Shown: positions 1 to 9,001 of the stretch, piece after piece
Position numbering within the stretch: the stretch's first letter is position 1
Layout: each line of letters starts with the position of its first letter
The notes under the pieces: model-generated
What the model saw: the letters and a program-made list of their open reading frames with translations, nothing else
Databases searched by the model: none
What the model was told of the DNA's origin: nothing
Made by a program: the position numbers and the translations under genes
Assembly: GCA_030447445.1 (NCBI GenBank)
Contig: JAUJOW010000018.1
Span: 1-43,867, forward strand
Reading direction: 5' to 3'
DNA from: Acidimicrobiales bacterium
Lineage (GTDB): Bacteria > Actinomycetota > Acidimicrobiia > Acidimicrobiales > Iamiaceae
DNA: 43,867 nt

Positions 1-900
1 GGTGATGGCCTGGCGGATCCACCAGGTGGCGTAGGTGGAGAACTTGAAGCCCTTCTTGTGGTCGAACTTCTCCACCGCCCGCATCAGGCCGAGGTTGCCC
101 TCCTGGATCAGGTCCAGCAGCTGCATGCCCCTCCCCGAGTACCGCTTGGCGATCGACACCACCAACCTGAGGTTGGCCTGCAGCAGCTCGTGACGAGCCA
201 TCTCCCCGTTCGCCATGCGGCGCTCGAGCGCCGCCCGGTGGCGGGGGTCGACCGGCGGCGCCGTCTCGTCGGCGGCCCGCTCGGCCAGGCGGGTGGCGGC
301 CTCGCTCCCGGCCAGGATCCGCTTGGCCAGCTCCACCTCCTGGCTGCCGGTGAGCAGGGGCACCCGGCCGATCTCCCGCAGGTAGAGGCGCACCGGGTCC
401 GAGGACCCGCCCGTCGATCGGTCGGCCCCGGTGCGACCGGGAAGTCGCCGGCCGACACCGTTGTCGACGGCGTCGAGCACCGACGTCGGCACGGGTCCCT
501 CGGGCCTCGACGACCCTCCCCCCCCTGAGCCGGTGGCCTCGATGTCGCCGACGTCGACGTTCGGGTCGACTCGACCGACCGGGTCGTCCCTCACCGGCGG
601 GTCGACCACAGCCGGCTGGTCGTCCATCCCCACCGCCAGCCCCGGCTCGTCCCCGATCCCGGCGATGCCCGGGACACCGGCCATGGCCACGATGTCCTCG
701 CTCTCGTCGACCTCGATGTCGTGGCCGGCCAGCCACTCGATGACCTTCTCGCGCTCGGCCACCACGTCGTCCACGTCGTCGAGCTGAACCGCCTCGAACA
801 CCTCGTGCACCGTGACCCGCCCCGTGGTCCGGCCGCGGACGAGCAATCGTTGCACCGCTGCTTCGGCATCAGAGGTGATGGCCGGCTGGACCTCGCTCAT
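1..900 (-). CDS. rpoD: Primary RNA polymerase sigma factor (RpoD/SigA), 5' part only
   Basis: Housekeeping sigma-70 factor that directs RNA polymerase to promoters. The frame is open for 300 codons from an ATG at the right end and runs off the left edge, so the C-terminal regions 3 and 4 are missing. Residues 1-60 form a region-1.1-like helical segment, followed by a long acidic and glycine-rich linker. Region 1.2 appears as [17 protein letters not shown]. Region 2 is unmistakable, with [20 protein letters not shown], then [14 protein letters not shown] and [16 protein letters not shown] at the edge. The start codon shares one base with the dnaG stop (TGATG), so the gene is probably translationally coupled to dnaG. 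Primase and primary sigma factor adjacency is common in bacteria. Identity is secure; only the distal end cannot be seen. Confidence 0.95.
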   Translation of the reverse strand, partial: MSEVQPAITSDAEAAVQRLLVRGRTTGRVTVHEVFEAVQLDDVDDVVAEREKVIEWLAGHDIEVDESEDIVAMAGVPGIAGIGDEPGLAVGMDDQPAVVDPPVRDDPVGRVDPNVDVGDIEATGSGGGGSSRPEGPVPTSVLDAVDNGVGRRLPGRTGADRSTGGSSDPVRLYLREIGRVPLLTGSQEVELAKRILAGSEAATRLAERAADETAPPVDPRHRAALERRMANGEMARHELLQANLRLVVSIAKRYSGRGMQLLDLIQEGNLGLMRAVEKFDHKKGFKFSTYATWWIRQAIT

Positions 901-2681
901 CAGCGCTCCTCGCCCTGATCCGCCAGCCAGGCTAGCAACTGGTCCTCGGCCTCTCGGCTGGGGCGGGCGTCAGGGGCGATGGCCTCGAGCCGGCCCTGCA
1001 GCCACTGGATGGAGGGCGCCCACGCGCCCGGCTCGGGGGACTCCCGGGCCCGCCGCTCGAGATCGGCCCGGCGGCGCAGGGCGGTCTCCCGCAGCAGGGC
1101 CCGACGGATGTCCCGAGGGTCGTCGATGACGTCCTGCACGGCCAGGCGCTGCAGCAGGTCGGCGGCGCCCGGATCGGCTCGATCGATGGCGGCGTGCACG
1201 TCGGGGCCGTCCCGCAACGCCCGCCACGCCGCCAGGTTGCGCTCGTCGACGAACAGCACGTCGTGCAGCAGGGCCCGCATCTCGGGGCCTCTCACCGCGT
1301 CCACGGCGAGGCGCAGGGCCCGGATCTCGTTGGTGTCGCGGACCGCACCATCCCGGGACCGGTCCCCCGCCGACAACGGCGGCAGGGCCGGCGTCCTCCC
1401 TCGACGGCGGGCCAGGGCCAGCCCGGTGCGCAGCCGGTCGGCGTCGAGGCGGCACCGGTCGGCCACGGTCATCACGTACTGGTCACGGACCAAGTCGCTC
1501 GGGTGCTCGGCGATGACGGCCAGGGCCGCTTCGGCCGCTCGGGCCCGGCCCTCGGGTGAGCCGAGGTGGCCGGCGGCGAGGGCCCGCTCCACCCGGTAGC
1601 CGAGGAACGGCACCCTGGCCTCCACCGCCCTCCGCAGGCGGTCGGGGTCGGCTCGCGCCAGGTCGGCGGGGTCCTGGCCGGCCGGCAGGTCGGCGATGGC
1701 CACGTCGATATCGTGGGCTCGCTCCCACTCGTAGACCCGGTCGGCGGCGGCCTGGCCGGCGGCATCGGGGTCGAAGGCCAGCACGATCCGGGTGGCGAAC
1801 CGCTTGAGCAGCCGCACGTGCTCATCGGTCAGGGCGGTGCCGCAGGTGGCCACCGCTCGGGGGAGCCCCGAGGCGGCGAAGCCGATCACGTCGGTGTAGC
1901 CCTCGCACACGATGACCTCGTCGGCACGGACGACGTCGTCCTTCGCCCAGTTGAGCCCGTAGAGCACCTTGCTCTTCGAGTACAGCCGGGTCTCGGCGCT
2001 GTTGCGGTACTTCGGCCCGTCGGCGCCGGGCAGCGCCCGCCCCCCGAAGGCCACCGGCGCGCCCTGCGGGTCGAAGATGGGGAACAGCACCCGGGCCCGG
2101 AACACGTCCTGTTGGCGGTTGCGCCGGTTGAGGAAGCCGAGGCCGGCCCCGGTCAGGACGGCGTCGGGCAGGCGCAGTGCTCGAGACAGGGCGTCCCACT
2201 CATCGGGAGCCCATCCGATCCTGTACCGGCGGACCTCCTCACCGGTCAGGCCTCGGTCCCGCAGGTAGCGGCGGGCGGCCCCGGCGTCGGGAGCGGTCAG
2301 CAGGCGCTCGTGGTACCACTCGACGGCGGCGGCCACTGCCTCGGTGAGCTGAGCCTTGCGACGCCGGCCCTCGCCCTCCTGGCGGTCGGTGTAGCGCAGC
2401 GTGACGCCGGTCTTGGCCGCCAGCCATTCGACGGCCCCCACGAAGTCGAGGTGCTGCATCTCGCGCACGAACGTGATGACGTCGCCCTTGGCCTGGCAGC
2501 CGAAGCAGTAGTACAGGCCGTGGGCGGCGTTGATCGAGAACGAGGGCGTCTTCTCCCCGTGGAACGGGCAGAGGCCGACGTAGCGCTGCCCCACCCGCTT
2601 CAGCTGCATGAACTGGCCGGCCACGGCCACGAAGTCGGCGCTCTCCCGGACCCGCACGACGTCCTCGTCGACGATGCCCAT
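900..2681 (-). CDS. dnaG: DNA primase DnaG
   Basis: Synthesises RNA primers for replication. The 593-residue product has the CHC2 zinc ribbon (C38, H41, C59, C62 in [11 protein letters not shown] and YYCFGC), a catalytic core, and a TOPRIM domain with the acidic motifs [13 protein letters not shown] and LAFDPDAAG. The C-terminal helicase-binding region is rather short and arginine/alanine rich. The ATG start sits 9 bases after the terC stop, and I see no Shine-Dalgarno sequence there, so expression probably relies on readthrough and coupling from upstream. Its stop overlaps the rpoD start. Length is normal for the family. A very long antisense open frame covers this gene but has no recognisable protein content. 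Confidence 0.96.
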   Translation of the reverse strand: MGIVDEDVVRVRESADFVAVAGQFMQLKRVGQRYVGLCPFHGEKTPSFSINAAHGLYYCFGCQAKGDVITFVREMQHLDFVGAVEWLAAKTGVTLRYTDRQEGEGRRRKAQLTEAVAAAVEWYHERLLTAPDAGAARRYLRDRGLTGEEVRRYRIGWAPDEWDALSRALRLPDAVLTGAGLGFLNRRNRQQDVFRARVLFPIFDPQGAPVAFGGRALPGADGPKYRNSAETRLYSKSKVLYGLNWAKDDVVRADEVIVCEGYTDVIGFAASGLPRAVATCGTALTDEHVRLLKRFATRIVLAFDPDAAGQAAADRVYEWERAHDIDVAIADLPAGQDPADLARADPDRLRRAVEARVPFLGYRVERALAAGHLGSPEGRARAAEAALAVIAEHPSDLVRDQYVMTVADRCRLDADRLRTGLALARRRGRTPALPPLSAGDRSRDGAVRDTNEIRALRLAVDAVRGPEMRALLHDVLFVDERNLAAWRALRDGPDVHAAIDRADPGAADLLQRLAVQDVIDDPRDIRRALLRETALRRRADLERRARESPEPGAWAPSIQWLQGRLEAIAPDARPSREAEDQLLAWLADQGEER

Positions 2682-2690
2682 CCGGAGGGA

Positions 2691-3779
2691 TCAGTCCACG
2701 TGGGTGGTGTCGTCCGCGGCCTGGTCGTCGGCGGGTTCTCCCGGCGATGCGGCACCAGCCGTCGCTCGTCGCTTGTTGTCCCGGAGGACCGACGCCGTGA
2801 TGGTCACCGTAAGGATCCCGACGATGACGGCGAGCGACAGCCACGTGGGCAGGTGGAAGTCCGCGGACGGGAACTCGAACTGCTCGGAGGCGAAGGTCGT
2901 GATCATCTTCACGCCGACGAAGGCAAGGATGGCACCGAGGCCCAGTCTCAGGTACTCGAAGCGGTCTTGCATCCCGTTCAGGAGGAAGTAGAGCGACCGC
3001 AGGCCGAGGATGGCGAAGGCGTTGGAGCTGAACACGATGAACGGCTCGTTGGCCACGCCGAAGATGGCCGGCACGGAGTCCACCGCGAACACCACGTCGG
3101 TGGTCTCGACCATGATGAGCACGGCGAACAGCGGGGTGGCCATGCGCTTCCCGTTCTTCATCGTGAACAGCTTCTGGCCGTCGTACTCGTCGGTGGACGG
3201 GATGACCTTGCGCACGGCCCGCAACGTGAGGCTCTTGTCCGGGTCGACCACGTGCTCGTCGTGGGAAGCGATCTTCCAGGCGGTGTAGAGCAGGATGGCC
3301 CCGAACACGGCCAGGGTGATCGTGAACCTCGAGATCAGCGCCGAGCCGGCGAAGATGAACGCCGCCCGCAGCACGAGGGCGCCGAAGATTCCCCAGAACA
3401 GGGTGCGGAACTGGTACTTGGGCGGCACCGCGAAGTAGCTGAAGATCACCGCCCAGACGAACACGTTGTCGATCGACAGGCTCTTCTCCAGCAGGAAGCC
3501 CGAGATGTACTCCCCGGCGGCGGCGCCCCCCTGGTCACCGGCGATGAGCCAGATCACCGCGGTGAACGCCACGCCGATGCTGATCCAGATGGTGCTCTCG
3601 ACCGCGGCCTCCTTGAACTCGATCTCGTGCGGCTTGCGGTGCACGAGCAGGAGGTCGGCCACCAAGAGGATGGTGATGAACCCGACGAGCGCCCCCCACG
3701 CCCACGGATGGATGTCGAGGTTGACGAAGCGGCTCCGGCCTTCGGCGGCGGCGGTGACGAGGGCGGCGGCGACGGTCAT
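2691..3779 (-). CDS. TerC/Alx family integral membrane protein
   Basis: Polytopic membrane protein of the TerC family; characterised relatives (Alx, TerC) are linked to manganese export or tellurite resistance. I place the start at the internal ATG that gives 362 residues (MTVAAALVTAAAEGRSRFVN), because longer starts would run back into ppdK. Several hydrophobic spans are visible (for example GALVGFITILLVADLLLV and IWISIGVAFTAVIWLIAG). The family signatures are ISGFLLEKSLSIDNVFVW and METTDVVFAVDSVPAIFG in slightly varied form, with the acidic residues expected to bind metal. A charged cytoplasmic tail closes the protein. It lies 5 bases after the ppdK stop and 9 bases before dnaG, so it is probably co-transcribed with both. 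The transported ion cannot be told from sequence. Confidence 0.9.
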   Translation of the reverse strand: MTVAAALVTAAAEGRSRFVNLDIHPWAWGALVGFITILLVADLLLVHRKPHEIEFKEAAVESTIWISIGVAFTAVIWLIAGDQGGAAAGEYISGFLLEKSLSIDNVFVWAVIFSYFAVPPKYQFRTLFWGIFGALVLRAAFIFAGSALISRFTITLAVFGAILLYTAWKIASHDEHVVDPDKSLTLRAVRKVIPSTDEYDGQKLFTMKNGKRMATPLFAVLIMVETTDVVFAVDSVPAIFGVANEPFIVFSSNAFAILGLRSLYFLLNGMQDRFEYLRLGLGAILAFVGVKMITTFASEQFEFPSADFHLPTWLSLAVIVGILTVTITASVLRDNKRRATAGAASPGEPADDQAADDTTHVD

Positions 3780-3784
3780 TGTCC

Positions 3785-6445
3785 TCAGCGGGTGTCGTGG
3801 GCGGATGGTGACCCGACGATGGCTTGGGCAGCAGCCAGCCGGGCGATCGGGACCCGGAACGGCGAGCACGACACGTAGTCGAGGCCGACGTCCCAGAACA
3901 GTTCTATCGAGTCGGGGTCGCCTCCGTGCTCACCGCACACGCCGAGCTCGAGATCAGCTCTCGTCTTCCTCCCCCGTTCGGCGCCGAGCTTCACGAGCTC
4001 GCCGACACCGGTCCGGTCGATGGTCTCGAACGGGTTGCGCTCGAGCAGCCCTCGTTCGAGGTACCGGGGCATCATGCGGGTCTCGACGTCGTCCCGGCTG
4101 AAGCCGAACGTCATCTGCGTGAGGTCATTCGTGCCGAACGAGAAGAACTCGGCCTCCTCGGCGATCTCGTCGGCCCTGAGGGCGGCCCGTGGGGTCTCGA
4201 TCATGGTGCCGATGGCCACCTCGATGCGCTGCCGTCGTCCCTTGGCGGCGCCGCCGGCGACCGCAGCCTCGGCGTCGGCGATGGCCGCCTCCACCCAGCC
4301 CCGGGCCTCGGCCATCTCCTCCCGGGTGACGACCAGCGGGATCATGATCTCCACCACCGGCCGGCCACCGGCGGCGGCCCGCTCGAAGGCCGCCTCCATG
4401 AGCGCCCGGACCTGCATGGCATAGAGGCCCGGCTTGAGCACCCCGAGGCGCACGCCCCGGGTCCCGAGCATCGGGTTCTGCTCCTGCCACGCACGGGCGG
4501 CGTCGTAGAGCGCCTGTTCCCTCTTGGTGAGGCCCTTGGTCGCCTGCTTCACCATGAGCTCGTCGGTGTCGGGCAGGAACTCGTGCAGCGGTGGGTCGAG
4601 CAGCCGCACGGTGACGGGCAGACCGTCCATGGCAGCCAGGATCTCGGCGAAGTCCTCCTTCTGGGCCACCCGCAGCTCCTCGAGCGCGGCGTCCTCCTCC
4701 TTGTCGGAGCGGGCCAGGATCATGCGCCGCACGATCGGCAGCCGGTGCTCGCCGAGGAACATGTGCTCGGTACGGCACAGCCCGACGCCCTCGGCCCCGA
4801 ACCGGCGGGCGTTGGCGGCGTCGGCGCCGTTGTCGGCGTTGGCCCGCACGGCCAGCTTCCCGGCCCGGATCGCGTCGGCCCATTCGAGCACGGTGTCGAA
4901 CTCGGGCGGCGGCTTCGAGCTCGACAGCGCCGCCTCGCCGAGCACCACCTCCCCGGAGGTGCCGTCGAGGGAGATGGTCTCGCCCTCCTCCACGGTGACG
5001 CCGCCCACCGTGAACGACGAGGGGCCGATGGCGAGGCCCTCGGCCCCGACCACGGCCGGGATCCCCCAACCCCGGGCCACCACGGCGGCGTGGCTGACGA
5101 GGCCGCCCCGGGCGGTGAGGACGCCCTCGGACACCTGCATGCCGGCGACGTCCTCCGGGGACGTCTCGGTGCGCACCAGGATCACGTGCTCGCCGCGGTC
5201 GACGGCCTCGGCGGCGGCCTCGGCCGAGAGGTACACCCGGCCCACGGCCGCTCCCGGAGAGGCGGGCAGGCCGGTGACCAGCACGTCGTCGGAACGGGTC
5301 TCGATCTGGGGGTGGAGCACCTGGTCGAGGTCGTCGGCGGTGATGCGCAGCAGCGCCTCCTCCTTCGACAAGCCGAAGTCCTCGGTCATGTCGACGGCCA
5401 TCCTGAGCGCCGCCGCGCCCGTGCGCTTGCCCACCCGGGTCTGCAACATCCAGAGCACGCCCTGTTCGACGGTGAACTCGGTGTCGCACATGTCCCGGTA
5501 GTGGTTCTCGAGCCGCTCGAAGATGGCCAACAGCTCGGCGTGGACTTCGGGGAAGTACCGGGCCAGCGCCGAGAGCGGCTCGGTCTTGCGGATGCCGGCC
5601 ACCACGTCCTCGCCCTGCGCGTTGAGCAGGAAGTCCCCGTACTCGCCCTTGTTCCCGGTGGCCGGGTCCCGAGTGAAGCCCACACCGGTGCCCGAGTTGT
5701 CATCCCGGTTGCCGAACACCATGGCCTGGACGTTCACCGCCGTGCCCAGCTCGTGGGGGATGCGCTCGCGAACCCGGTAGGCGACGGCCCGGGCACCGTT
5801 CCAGGAGCGGAACACGGCGCTGATCGCTCCCCGGAGCTGCGTGAGCGGGTCCTGGGGGAAGGTCTCGCCGGTGTGCTTCTCGATCGCTGCCGCGTAGCTC
5901 CGGCAGAGCTTGCGGAGCTCGGACGGGGGCACGTCGGCGTCGCTGGCCGCCCCGAGGCGGGCCTTGAGCTTCTCGAGGGGGTCGTCGAACACGGCCCCGT
6001 CGACGTCGAGCACGATCCGCCCGTACATGGCGATGAAGCGCCGGTAGGAGTCGTAGGCGAAGCGCTCGTCGGTGCGGGCGGCCAGGCCGTCGACCGAGGC
6101 GTCGTTGAGACCGAGGTTGAGGACCGTGTCCATCATCCCGGGCATCGAGAACTTGCCCCCCGAGCGCACGCTCACGAGCAGCGGGTCATCGGCATCGCCC
6201 AGGGTGCGCTTCATCGCCTTCTCGAGCCGCTTGACGTGGCGGGCCACCTCGTCGTCGAGACCCTCGGGCCAACCCCCGTCCATGGCTTGCCGACAGGCCT
6301 CGGTGGTGATGGTGAACCCAGGTGGCACCGGCAGGCCGAGCACCGAGGTCATCTCGGCCAGGTTCGCCCCCTTGCCGCCGAGCAGGTCCTTCAACTCCAT
6401 CGGCGGACGACGGTGGCGACGGTCGAAGGCGTAGACGAGCGGCAC
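3785..6445 (-). CDS. ppdK: Pyruvate, phosphate dikinase
   Basis: Interconverts pyruvate, ATP and Pi with phosphoenolpyruvate, AMP and PPi. The 886 residues match the usual size. The N-terminal ATP-grasp region begins with LLGGKGANLAEM, as is typical. The phosphohistidine swivelling domain carries the catalytic histidine at about residue 452 (GGLVSHAAVVARGWG). The C-terminal PEP/pyruvate barrel has GVGLCRTEHMF and the catalytic cysteine at about residue 837 (GVCGEHGGDP). The start codon is GTG. A TACAAA hexamer 7 bases upstream could be a -10 element giving a leaderless transcript. The gene leads the chain ppdK-terC-dnaG-rpoD and is divergent from the LLM oxidoreductase. In aerobic heterotrophs it usually serves gluconeogenesis or PPi metabolism; the direction here is not evident. 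Confidence 0.96.
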   Translation of the reverse strand: MPLVYAFDRRHRRPPMELKDLLGGKGANLAEMTSVLGLPVPPGFTITTEACRQAMDGGWPEGLDDEVARHVKRLEKAMKRTLGDADDPLLVSVRSGGKFSMPGMMDTVLNLGLNDASVDGLAARTDERFAYDSYRRFIAMYGRIVLDVDGAVFDDPLEKLKARLGAASDADVPPSELRKLCRSYAAAIEKHTGETFPQDPLTQLRGAISAVFRSWNGARAVAYRVRERIPHELGTAVNVQAMVFGNRDDNSGTGVGFTRDPATGNKGEYGDFLLNAQGEDVVAGIRKTEPLSALARYFPEVHAELLAIFERLENHYRDMCDTEFTVEQGVLWMLQTRVGKRTGAAALRMAVDMTEDFGLSKEEALLRITADDLDQVLHPQIETRSDDVLVTGLPASPGAAVGRVYLSAEAAAEAVDRGEHVILVRTETSPEDVAGMQVSEGVLTARGGLVSHAAVVARGWGIPAVVGAEGLAIGPSSFTVGGVTVEEGETISLDGTSGEVVLGEAALSSSKPPPEFDTVLEWADAIRAGKLAVRANADNGADAANARRFGAEGVGLCRTEHMFLGEHRLPIVRRMILARSDKEEDAALEELRVAQKEDFAEILAAMDGLPVTVRLLDPPLHEFLPDTDELMVKQATKGLTKREQALYDAARAWQEQNPMLGTRGVRLGVLKPGLYAMQVRALMEAAFERAAAGGRPVVEIMIPLVVTREEMAEARGWVEAAIADAEAAVAGGAAKGRRQRIEVAIGTMIETPRAALRADEIAEEAEFFSFGTNDLTQMTFGFSRDDVETRMMPRYLERGLLERNPFETIDRTGVGELVKLGAERGRKTRADLELGVCGEHGGDPDSIELFWDVGLDYVSCSPFRVPIARLAAAQAIVGSPSAHDTR

Positions 6446-6499
6446 GGTGTCGTTTGTACACCCCCGACCGAAGCCCGGGCATCGATCGCCGACACCGCC

Positions 6500-6505
6500 T
6501 ACCGT
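6500..6505 (+). promoter_or_regulatory. Putative -10 element of the LLM oxidoreductase gene
   Basis: TACCGT lies 8 bases before the ATG, in the short gap divergent from ppdK. No good -35 is visible. The spacing predicts a transcript beginning at or next to the start codon. The same hexamer at the same spacing precedes leuS. Confidence 0.35.
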
Positions 6506-6513
6506 TCGCTCCG

Positions 6514-7455
6514 ATGCGCTTCGGACTGCAGATCCCCAACTTCACCCACGACGTACCCGACACCGAGTTGTTCGAGCGGGTGGTCGAGCACGCCACCGCC
6601 GCCGAGGACACCGGGTTCGCCTCGGTGTGGGTGATGGACCACCTGTACCAGCTCCCTCCCCTCGGTGGTCCCGACCAGCCGATGCTCGAGGCCTACACCC
6701 TCCTCGGCGCGCTCGCCGCCCGGACCCAGCGGGTCCAGCTCGGCACGCTCGTCACCGGCGTCACCTACCGCAACCCGGCCCTGCTGGCCAAGATGGTCAC
6801 CACCCTCGACGTCATCTCGGCGGGACGGGCCATCCTCGGCATCGGTGCCGCCTGGTACGACGTCGAACACAAGGCGTTCGGCTTCGCCTTCCCTCCGGTC
6901 GGCGAGCGGATGGACCGCCTCGAGGAGGCGGTGACCATCTGCCGGGCCATGTTCACCGAGGACCGACCGAGCTTCGAGGGCACCCATTACACGATCCGTG
7001 AGGTCCGCAACCTGCCCCGACCCATCCGGCCCGAGGGCATCCCGATCATGATCGGGGGCGGGGGCGAGCGGCGCACGCTGCGGCTGGTGGCCCGCTACGC
7101 CGACGCCTGGAACATCGCCGGCGACCTCGAGACGGTTCGCCGCAAGACCGAGGTGCTGCACCGCCACTGCGCCGAGGTGGGCCGCGACCCCGCCGAGATC
7201 ACCGTCACCCGGCTGTCGACGCTCATGCTCACCGAGTCGGCTCAGCAGACGGCCGAGACCCGCGCCTTCCTGGCTGACGCCGCCGGGCCCGAGGCGGCGG
7301 CGGGGTTCACCGTCGGCCAAGCCGACGAGGTGGCCGCCGAGGTGGAGGCCATGGCCGGGATCGGGGTCGACGAGATGATCTTCAACATGCCCCTGGCCGA
7401 CGCGGCCACCGTCCGCCGCGCCGGAGAGCTCCTCCACGCCGGCGCCAAGACCTGA
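6514..7455 (+). CDS. LLM-class F420-dependent oxidoreductase
   Basis: Luciferase-like monooxygenase-fold enzyme (313 residues), probably using coenzyme F420. The N-terminal strand MRFGLQIPNFTHDVPDTELF, the motif DTGFASVWVMDHLYQL and the core AARTQRVQLGTLVTGVTYRNPALLAKMVTTLD are characteristic of the TIGR03560-like branch. GRAILGIGAAWYDVEHKAFG and GIPIMIGGGGERRTLRLVA follow in the expected order. I chose the internal ATG because upstream residues in this frame are out of character and overlap the ppdK 5' region. The gene stands alone between ppdK (divergent) and the DUF222/HNH relic. The substrate is unknown. Some family members use FMN instead of F420, so the cofactor assignment is inference from family and lineage. 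Confidence 0.9.
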   Translation: MRFGLQIPNFTHDVPDTELFERVVEHATAAEDTGFASVWVMDHLYQLPPLGGPDQPMLEAYTLLGALAARTQRVQLGTLVTGVTYRNPALLAKMVTTLDVISAGRAILGIGAAWYDVEHKAFGFAFPPVGERMDRLEEAVTICRAMFTEDRPSFEGTHYTIREVRNLPRPIRPEGIPIMIGGGGERRTLRLVARYADAWNIAGDLETVRRKTEVLHRHCAEVGRDPAEITVTRLSTLMLTESAQQTAETRAFLADAAGPEAAAGFTVGQADEVAAEVEAMAGIGVDEMIFNMPLADAATVRRAGELLHAGAKT

Positions 7456-7519
7456 GAGGTCAGGGAGCCGGCTCTCGAACGGCGGCGTCGCCCCACCGGA
7501 CAAATGGCGCCCAAGCCTC

Positions 7520-7548
7520 TTGCGAACTGCATCGAACAGACGTACGAT
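7520..7548 (+). promoter_or_regulatory. Sigma-70-type promoter of the DUF222/HNH gene
   Basis: TTGCGA (-35) and TACGAT (-10) are separated by exactly 17 bases. Only six bases separate the -10 from the ATG, so transcription should start at about the start codon (leaderless). This is one of the two best-formed promoters in the window, and it overlaps an SOS box. Confidence 0.6.
7532..7547 (+). promoter_or_regulatory. LexA-type SOS box
   Basis: TCGAACAGACGTACGA matches the mycobacterial consensus TCGAAC-N4-GTTCGA at all but one of the twelve defined positions. The core also fits the Gram-positive form CGAAC-RNRY-GTTYG with one mismatch. It lies between and over the -35/-10 elements, where LexA would block polymerase. 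Members of the 13E12 (DUF222-HNH) family in Mycobacterium tuberculosis are known to carry SOS boxes, which supports the assignment. Confidence 0.6.
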
Positions 7549-7554
7549 ACGAGC

Positions 7555-8790
7555 ATGACCATGGTCGGCACCGAGACCCGAGAGCTGGTCACTGATCGCC
7601 TCGAGGGCGAGCTGGGATCGTTGTGTGGTGTTGCCAACATCACGGCGGCTCGGACGGTGGCGGTGATCGCCGAGGCGCTCGAGACCGGGGCGTGGAGGGG
7701 TGGGGGATCCGTTCGCCGGAGCATTGGGTGACCTGGAAGTGCGGGGTGTCACCTCGTCGGGCCCGGATGCTGGTGGCGATTGCCCGCCGGTGGGCCGAAG
7801 CGCGTGACGATGGGGGCGTTCACCGAGGGCCGGTTGTCCGAGGATCAGGTGGCGGTGGTGTGCCGGCACATCCCGGCCTGGGCTGATGGTGAGGTGGCCG
7901 AGTTCGCCACCATGGCCACGGTGCCGCAGTTGGTCCGCACTGGCCAAGTACGCCTGGACCGACACCGACACCGAGGCGAGGCCGAGGAGGGCCCGCCGGT
8001 GGAGGAGGAGCGCCGGGTGGGGTTCCACTTCGACGATGACGGGTCCTGGCGGGCGTCGATCCATCTGCCCGCCGATGAAGGGGCCCTGGTCGAATCGGCT
8101 CTGGAGCGGCCAGCGACCATCTCTCAACGTTCGCAAGGCCGACGGTGACAGCGAACTGGTCACCTGGGCCGATGCGTTGGCCGAGATCGCCGACGCCTAC
8201 CTGGGGGCCGGGTCGCCGAGCAGGCCCACCGGGACCGGTACATGACCCTGCTGCACCTCGAAGCCGGCGCCGACGGGCAGCCCCGGGCCTGTGCACCTGG
8301 GGCCCCGGCTTCCCGACAGTCTGCGCCGCTACCTGACTTGTGACGGCCACATCAAGGTCATCAGCGAGATGGGCGGGGTGGCGGTCAGCGTGGGCCGAGC
8401 GCAGCACATCGTGCCCGACCGGACCCGCATCGTGGTGGAGCACCGCGACGGGGGCTGTCGGGTGCCGGGCTGTGACCGGCGCCGCCGCACCCACGTCCAC
8501 CACATGGTCCACTGGGAAGACGGCGGTGCCACCGACCCGCCAACCTCATCTGCCTGCGCCCCGCCCATCACCGCATGCACCACCGGGGCCGCCTGGGCAT
8601 CCAAGGCGACGCCGACCGGCCCGACGGGCTCGAGTTCACCGACCCCTACGGGCGAAGACTCACCGGCCACCCCCGGCCCGCCCCACCCGACCCCGCCCAT
8701 TGGCCCACCGGCAGCTCATGGCAACCACCCCTCGGCGAACCGCTGTACGCGAAGTGGGTCCAGTTCGACCCGCCTCCGTCAGCCAACTGA
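7555..8790 (+). pseudogene. DUF222 / HNH endonuclease (13E12-repeat family), multiply frameshifted
   Basis: The remains of one protein can be followed through all three forward frames. It starts MTMVGTETRELVTDRLEGEL with ARTVAVIAEALETGAWRG. It continues through SPEHWVTWKCGVSPRRARML, then MGAFTEGRLSEDQVAVVCRH, then EERRVGFHFDDDGSWRASIH, then KADGDSELVTWADALAEIAD, then RDRYMTLLHLEAGADG, then LPDSLRRYLTCDGHI and VVEHRDGGCRVPGC. The HNH core (HHMVHWEDGG, then NLICLRPAHHRMHH) is itself split by a shift at about 8540, where a C tract looks one base short. I count about seven or eight shifts, far denser than elsewhere in the window. DUF222-HNH proteins are common, multicopy and of poorly known function in actinobacteria. 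This copy cannot make an intact protein as sequenced, although its promoter is preserved. Confidence 0.8.
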
Positions 8791-9001
8791 CGGCGGATCA
8801 GGGGCAATCGCCGTACCGGCGGCCGGCGGCCATTCGCCTGGATCGGCAGTGAGTGCGGCGCGACGGCCCTCGATCAGAGGCCAGCATGTCCGGTGCGAAA
8901 AGCGGCTCTTCACGCCGATGAAGGTGAAGGCCCATCGCAGAACTGAATGTGCTCGCTGGCCCGCGTTCCGCCGCGCATGAGTGAGTTCGGTCCCGGGCCG
9001 A
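8791..9001. other. Gap without recognisable gene
   Basis: About 210 bases lie between the 3' end of the DUF222/HNH relic and the convergent nuclease-like gene. I see no tRNA, repeat or coding signature. Short open frames here have no recognisable content. Confidence 0.5.

Noticed and set aside
1566..3878. A 770-codon open frame on the plus strand
   Set aside because: It is antisense to dnaG and terC, is dominated by Gly, Val, Glu, His and Arg in a pattern expected from GC-rich codon bias, and shows no domain.
3824..6634. A 936-codon open frame on the plus strand
   Set aside because: It mirrors ppdK on the opposite strand. The ppdK protein is complete with all motifs, so the plus frame is a composition artefact.
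8791..9001. A possible tRNA or mobile-element end between the HNH relic and the nuclease pair
   Set aside because: No cloverleaf, conserved tRNA boxes, terminal inverted repeats or target-site duplication could be recognised.
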